Shown: piece after piece, positions 61,636 through 64,000 of the stretch
Position numbering within the stretch: position 1 is the stretch's first letter
Layout: each line of letters opens with the position of its first letter
Assembly: GCA_964445525.1 (NCBI GenBank)
Contig: CAYULA010000009.1
Location: forward strand, 1 to 64,000
Direction of reading: 5' to 3'
DNA: 64,000 nucleotides
Origin: Penumbrarchaeum sp964445525
Lineage (GTDB): Archaea > Thermoplasmatota > Penumbrarchaeia > Penumbrarchaeales > Penumbrarchaeaceae
The notes under the pieces: generated by a model
Database searches by the model: none
What the model was told of the DNA's origin: nothing
Seen by the model: the letters and a program-made list of their open reading frames with translations, nothing else
Made by a program: the position numbers and the translations under genes

Positions 61636-64000
61636 TCATCCCTTTCTTTCATCAATCTTATTTTGATCAGGTATTGATCCCGCAGCCGGAAGCTCCCTCA
61701 TTTGATTCACGGGAGGAGCTTTAAGCATATTGTTGTCAACCTTTTTTGATCCTATTCCGGGAGGTCCTGAAGGAACTGTTACCTTGGCATCCTGTTTCTC
61801 TTCGGGTTCCTTCTCTTTCTTCTTGAAAATGAATATTACAGCACCAATAATACCGATGATCAGAACCACTGCTATCAAAATTATGACTGCAATGAATCCA
61901 CCGGATCCTCCGCTTTCTTCATCTTTTTCTTCTTCGATGGTGAAGGTCCAGGTCTCATCGACCTGGTTGCCAGCTGAATCCATTATTATAAGTTGAATAG
62001 TATGGTCTCCGGGTGGAAGAGATCCTGTTGTATATGATGTGCCAGGGACCTCGATATAGTTCTCACCATCTACAGATACCATTACAGTGAGACCATTACC
62101 ATCATCACTGACGGTCCATTGTATCACTGCCTTTCCATCAGTACAGATTTCTTTGGAATCAAATTGGAATGTGGGAGGGGTTGAGTCAACGAGGATATCA
62201 TGTGGATAATCGAGAGTATACTGCCATCCACCGATATCTACAACCGTCAATGATATGGAATGGGTGCCATCCTCGAGGTCTGCAATATAGCTGGTATCAT
62301 TTCCATCCAGATCAATTTTATTTCCATCGATTGTGAGATATAGTGATTGGATACCGACATCCTCATCGATCTCCCATTCCAGTTTCAGATCTGTTTCGTT
62401 TGTAATTTCAATAGAAGTATCCTTCCAGATGGCTCTGGGTTCTGTTGTATCAACAACGATCGTTGTTGTAATTGTTTCTAGATTTCCAGCTAGGTCAGTT
62501 GCATTCAATATTACATCGAATATCCCATCCTGATTCAAAACAACTGAGTAAGAATCCTTGTACGTGACATCATTTGGTTTCAGATCTCCGATTGTGAGGA
62601 ACATATTCTCTATTCCATACAGATCGTTGGCTTTCCATTCGATCTCTATACTCGTGGAAGTGAATACGTCCATTTCATCGAATTCAAGTTCGGGAGGAGT
62701 GACATCGACGATCACGGATATCTGAGCCTCATCCATGTTCCCTGCAAGGTCATATGCTCTGATCGTGATGGTATGTTCTCCTTCCGTCAATCCCGCTTCT
62801 CTGGTAGTCTCCAATCCTCTGTTATCCCAGTCCTTTTCATCAACTCTCAGTTCGTAGTGATCGATCCCGTAGTCATCCACAGCGTTCCAATTGAGACCGA
62901 ATTTCCATGTATTGATATGATTTATTTCATCAGCATTCAGGAATCCGACCGTAGGGTCCTTTGTGTCCTTGATCACAAGGAAATCAGATTGAATGTAGTT
63001 CCCAACCTCATCCACGAGTCTGAGTGTAACCAGGTATTCTCCATCCTCGGGAAAATCCATTTCATATTCGTATGATGTGCCAATGGAGAAGAATTCTTTG
63101 TCAGCACCAAGTCTGAGAAATGCCTCCGACCAGAGGAATTTTTTTCCGTAGGTCCATTCTAAATCGATTGTATCTTTATTGAATACGGTTCCGTTTTCCG
63201 GGGAGAGGACCTCCACCAGATCCTCGTTTGAGATCTTGAAAGTAATCTCCAGTTCAGAGAGATGACCCGCTCCATCCAGCGCCTCGATCCTGAACACATG
63301 GGATCCTTCATCAAGCACTCTTTCAACAGAGAAATTCTCATCCTCAAAGACCCAATCTTTATCATTGAATCTGTATCTCACAGATTCCAGTCCAACTACT
63401 TCAAATATACTGCAATTGAATTTCACAGAACTGGTTGATATGACCGATCCGGATGTGGGACCACTCAATTCAATCAGCGGAGGGTTCCTGTCAACTATGA
63501 AATCAACTGTTTCTGTTATCTTTAATCCCAGATCATCTGTTAGAGTCAAGGATAGTGAATGAGGACCCTCTTCAAGGTCCAGATTCTTTTCCCTTTCTTC
63601 ATTATCCAAGGTTGATTTTGCACCATCAATAGTCAAGTTTTGCTTTACCACGGGGAAATACTCGTCAATATCCCATTGGACGGGAACGGGATCATATTCA
63701 ATGTAATAACCGTCCATTATTGTTGTAAAATTAATGACCGGATTAGTTTCATATAGTTCAAGTTCAAGATATTCGAAATTGAACAATCCATTCTCATCCG
63801 TTGCTTTCAATGTTAGATTATAGGTTCCTTCTTCGAGATAATAAGAAATTGAACCGTTATCCTTGACATCATGGATCAAACCCTGGGTATCATTCAATTC
63901 CAACTTTTTTATGCCATAATCGTCCTCCGCATACCAATGAAATCTGTTGTAAGATCTTTCAATGGGCCCGGATGAATGACTGAGAAATTCCACTTTAGGT
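61636..64000 (-). CDS. Ig-like repeat surface protein (5' truncated at edge)
   Basis: The frame is still open at the right edge, so the start lies outside. At least 787 residues: eight or so Ig/cadherin-like domains of about 85-95 residues, each with a D-x-(S/T)-x-P or DGxHxxxL(T/S)xxD core (for example EGTYNLTLKATDENG, EGSHVFRIEALDGAG, EGEHTITIRAYDLAG, DGIFDVILNATDLAG). A membrane helix near the end (about 690-712) has a Lys-rich cytosolic segment (KKKEKEPEEK) and a Pro-rich tail. Resembles the Ig part of the 57091 protein. Confidence 0.8.
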   Translation of the reverse strand, partial: PKVEFLSHSSGPIERSYNRFHWYAEDDYGIKKLELNDTQGLIHDVKDNGSISYYLEEGTYNLTLKATDENGLFNFEYLELELYETNPVINFTTIMDGYYIEYDPVPVQWDIDEYFPVVKQNLTIDGAKSTLDNEEREKNLDLEEGPHSLSLTLTDDLGLKITETVDFIVDRNPPLIELSGPTSGSVISTSSVKFNCSIFEVVGLESVRYRFNDKDWVFEDENFSVERVLDEGSHVFRIEALDGAGHLSELEITFKISNEDLVEVLSPENGTVFNKDTIDLEWTYGKKFLWSEAFLRLGADKEFFSIGTSYEYEMDFPEDGEYLVTLRLVDEVGNYIQSDFLVIKDTKDPTVGFLNADEINHINTWKFGLNWNAVDDYGIDHYELRVDEKDWDNRGLETTREAGLTEGEHTITIRAYDLAGNMDEAQISVIVDVTPPELEFDEMDVFTSTSIEIEWKANDLYGIENMFLTIGDLKPNDVTYKDSYSVVLNQDGIFDVILNATDLAGNLETITTTIVVDTTEPRAIWKDTSIEITNETDLKLEWEIDEDVGIQSLYLTIDGNKIDLDGNDTSYIADLEDGTHSISLTVVDIGGWQYTLDYPHDILVDSTPPTFQFDSKEICTDGKAVIQWTVSDDGNGLTVMVSVDGENYIEVPGTSYTTGSLPPGDHTIQLIIMDSAGNQVDETWTFTIEEEKDEESGGSGGFIAVIILIAVVLIIGIIGAVIFIFKKKEKEPEEKQDAKVTVPSGPPGIGSKKVDNNMLKAPPVNQMRELPAAGSIPDQNKIDERKG

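Overview
The window is archaeal. It carries a TATA-binding protein with two direct-repeat halves, the archaeal version of the early shikimate pathway (ADH synthase, 3-dehydroquinate synthase II, GHMP-type shikimate kinase), a DUF531 protein, TATA-box promoters, and many secreted proteins with Asp-rich stalks and one C-terminal membrane helix. Ferredoxin-type proteins, a rubrerythrin-like protein, NifX/MinD-type proteins and an ATP-driven 2-hydroxyacyl-CoA dehydratase/benzoyl-CoA reductase-type enzyme point to an anaerobe. I favour a euryarchaeote near Thermoplasmatota, by inference only. No rRNA, tRNA, CRISPR array or insertion sequence was found. Both window edges cut surface-protein genes.

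Layout. 0-6 kb: end of a surface protein, a C39-like protein, then a cell-surface operon (FG-GAP/PKD protein with a cytosolic zinc ribbon, a Kelch protein, a Cys-rich membrane protein). 6-9 kb: rubrerythrin-like protein, lipase-like hydrolase, and a helical-repeat/DUF531 fusion that looks like a SPOUT fold. 9-13.3 kb: surface protein and a PadR/HAAS/DUF4097 envelope-response operon. 13.3-15.6 kb: YbjN-like protein, DUF6958-like protein, GNAT acetyltransferase, TBP. 15.6-19.5 kb: DUF5320, two divergent DUF134 regulators, two NifX-like proteins, two MinD-type ATPases with inserted ferredoxin domains, and a small membrane protein. 19.6-26.7 kb: a BNR-type surface protein with a PGF-CTERM-like tail, a 56-residue CxxC-x17-CxxC zinc protein, and a trio of envelope proteins.

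26.7-38.3 kb is an aromatic biosynthesis block: aroC, a PaaK-like adenylating enzyme, a UbiA prenyltransferase, ADH synthase, DHQ synthase II, aroD, aroE and archaeal shikimate kinase. After a NapH-like ferredoxin pair come lysC and asd, whose product aspartate semialdehyde is the substrate of ADH synthase. EPSP synthase is not in the window.

38.4-51.2 kb on the minus strand is the most unusual region. It is a nine-gene, mostly overlapping operon that joins an orphan FtsX-type permease, four exported beta-propeller proteins (two PQQ-like, one seven-bladed WD40, one FG-GAP), a NapH-like membrane ferredoxin, a nine-cysteine HgdB/BcrC-type reductase and two different ATP-dependent activators. 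One activator keeps the Cys127/Cys166 positions of HgdC, while the other has altered nucleotide-site motifs. I know of no described system with this composition.

51.3-52 kb is an AT-rich RHH/PIN toxin-antitoxin module with three operator repeats at 11-bp spacing. 52-56 kb holds an acyl-CoA dehydrogenase with EtfB and a ferredoxin-fused EtfA. 56-64 kb holds an FN3 protein, a large transglutaminase-like exported protein, a QueG/RdhA-like iron-sulfur protein and a truncated Ig-like surface protein.
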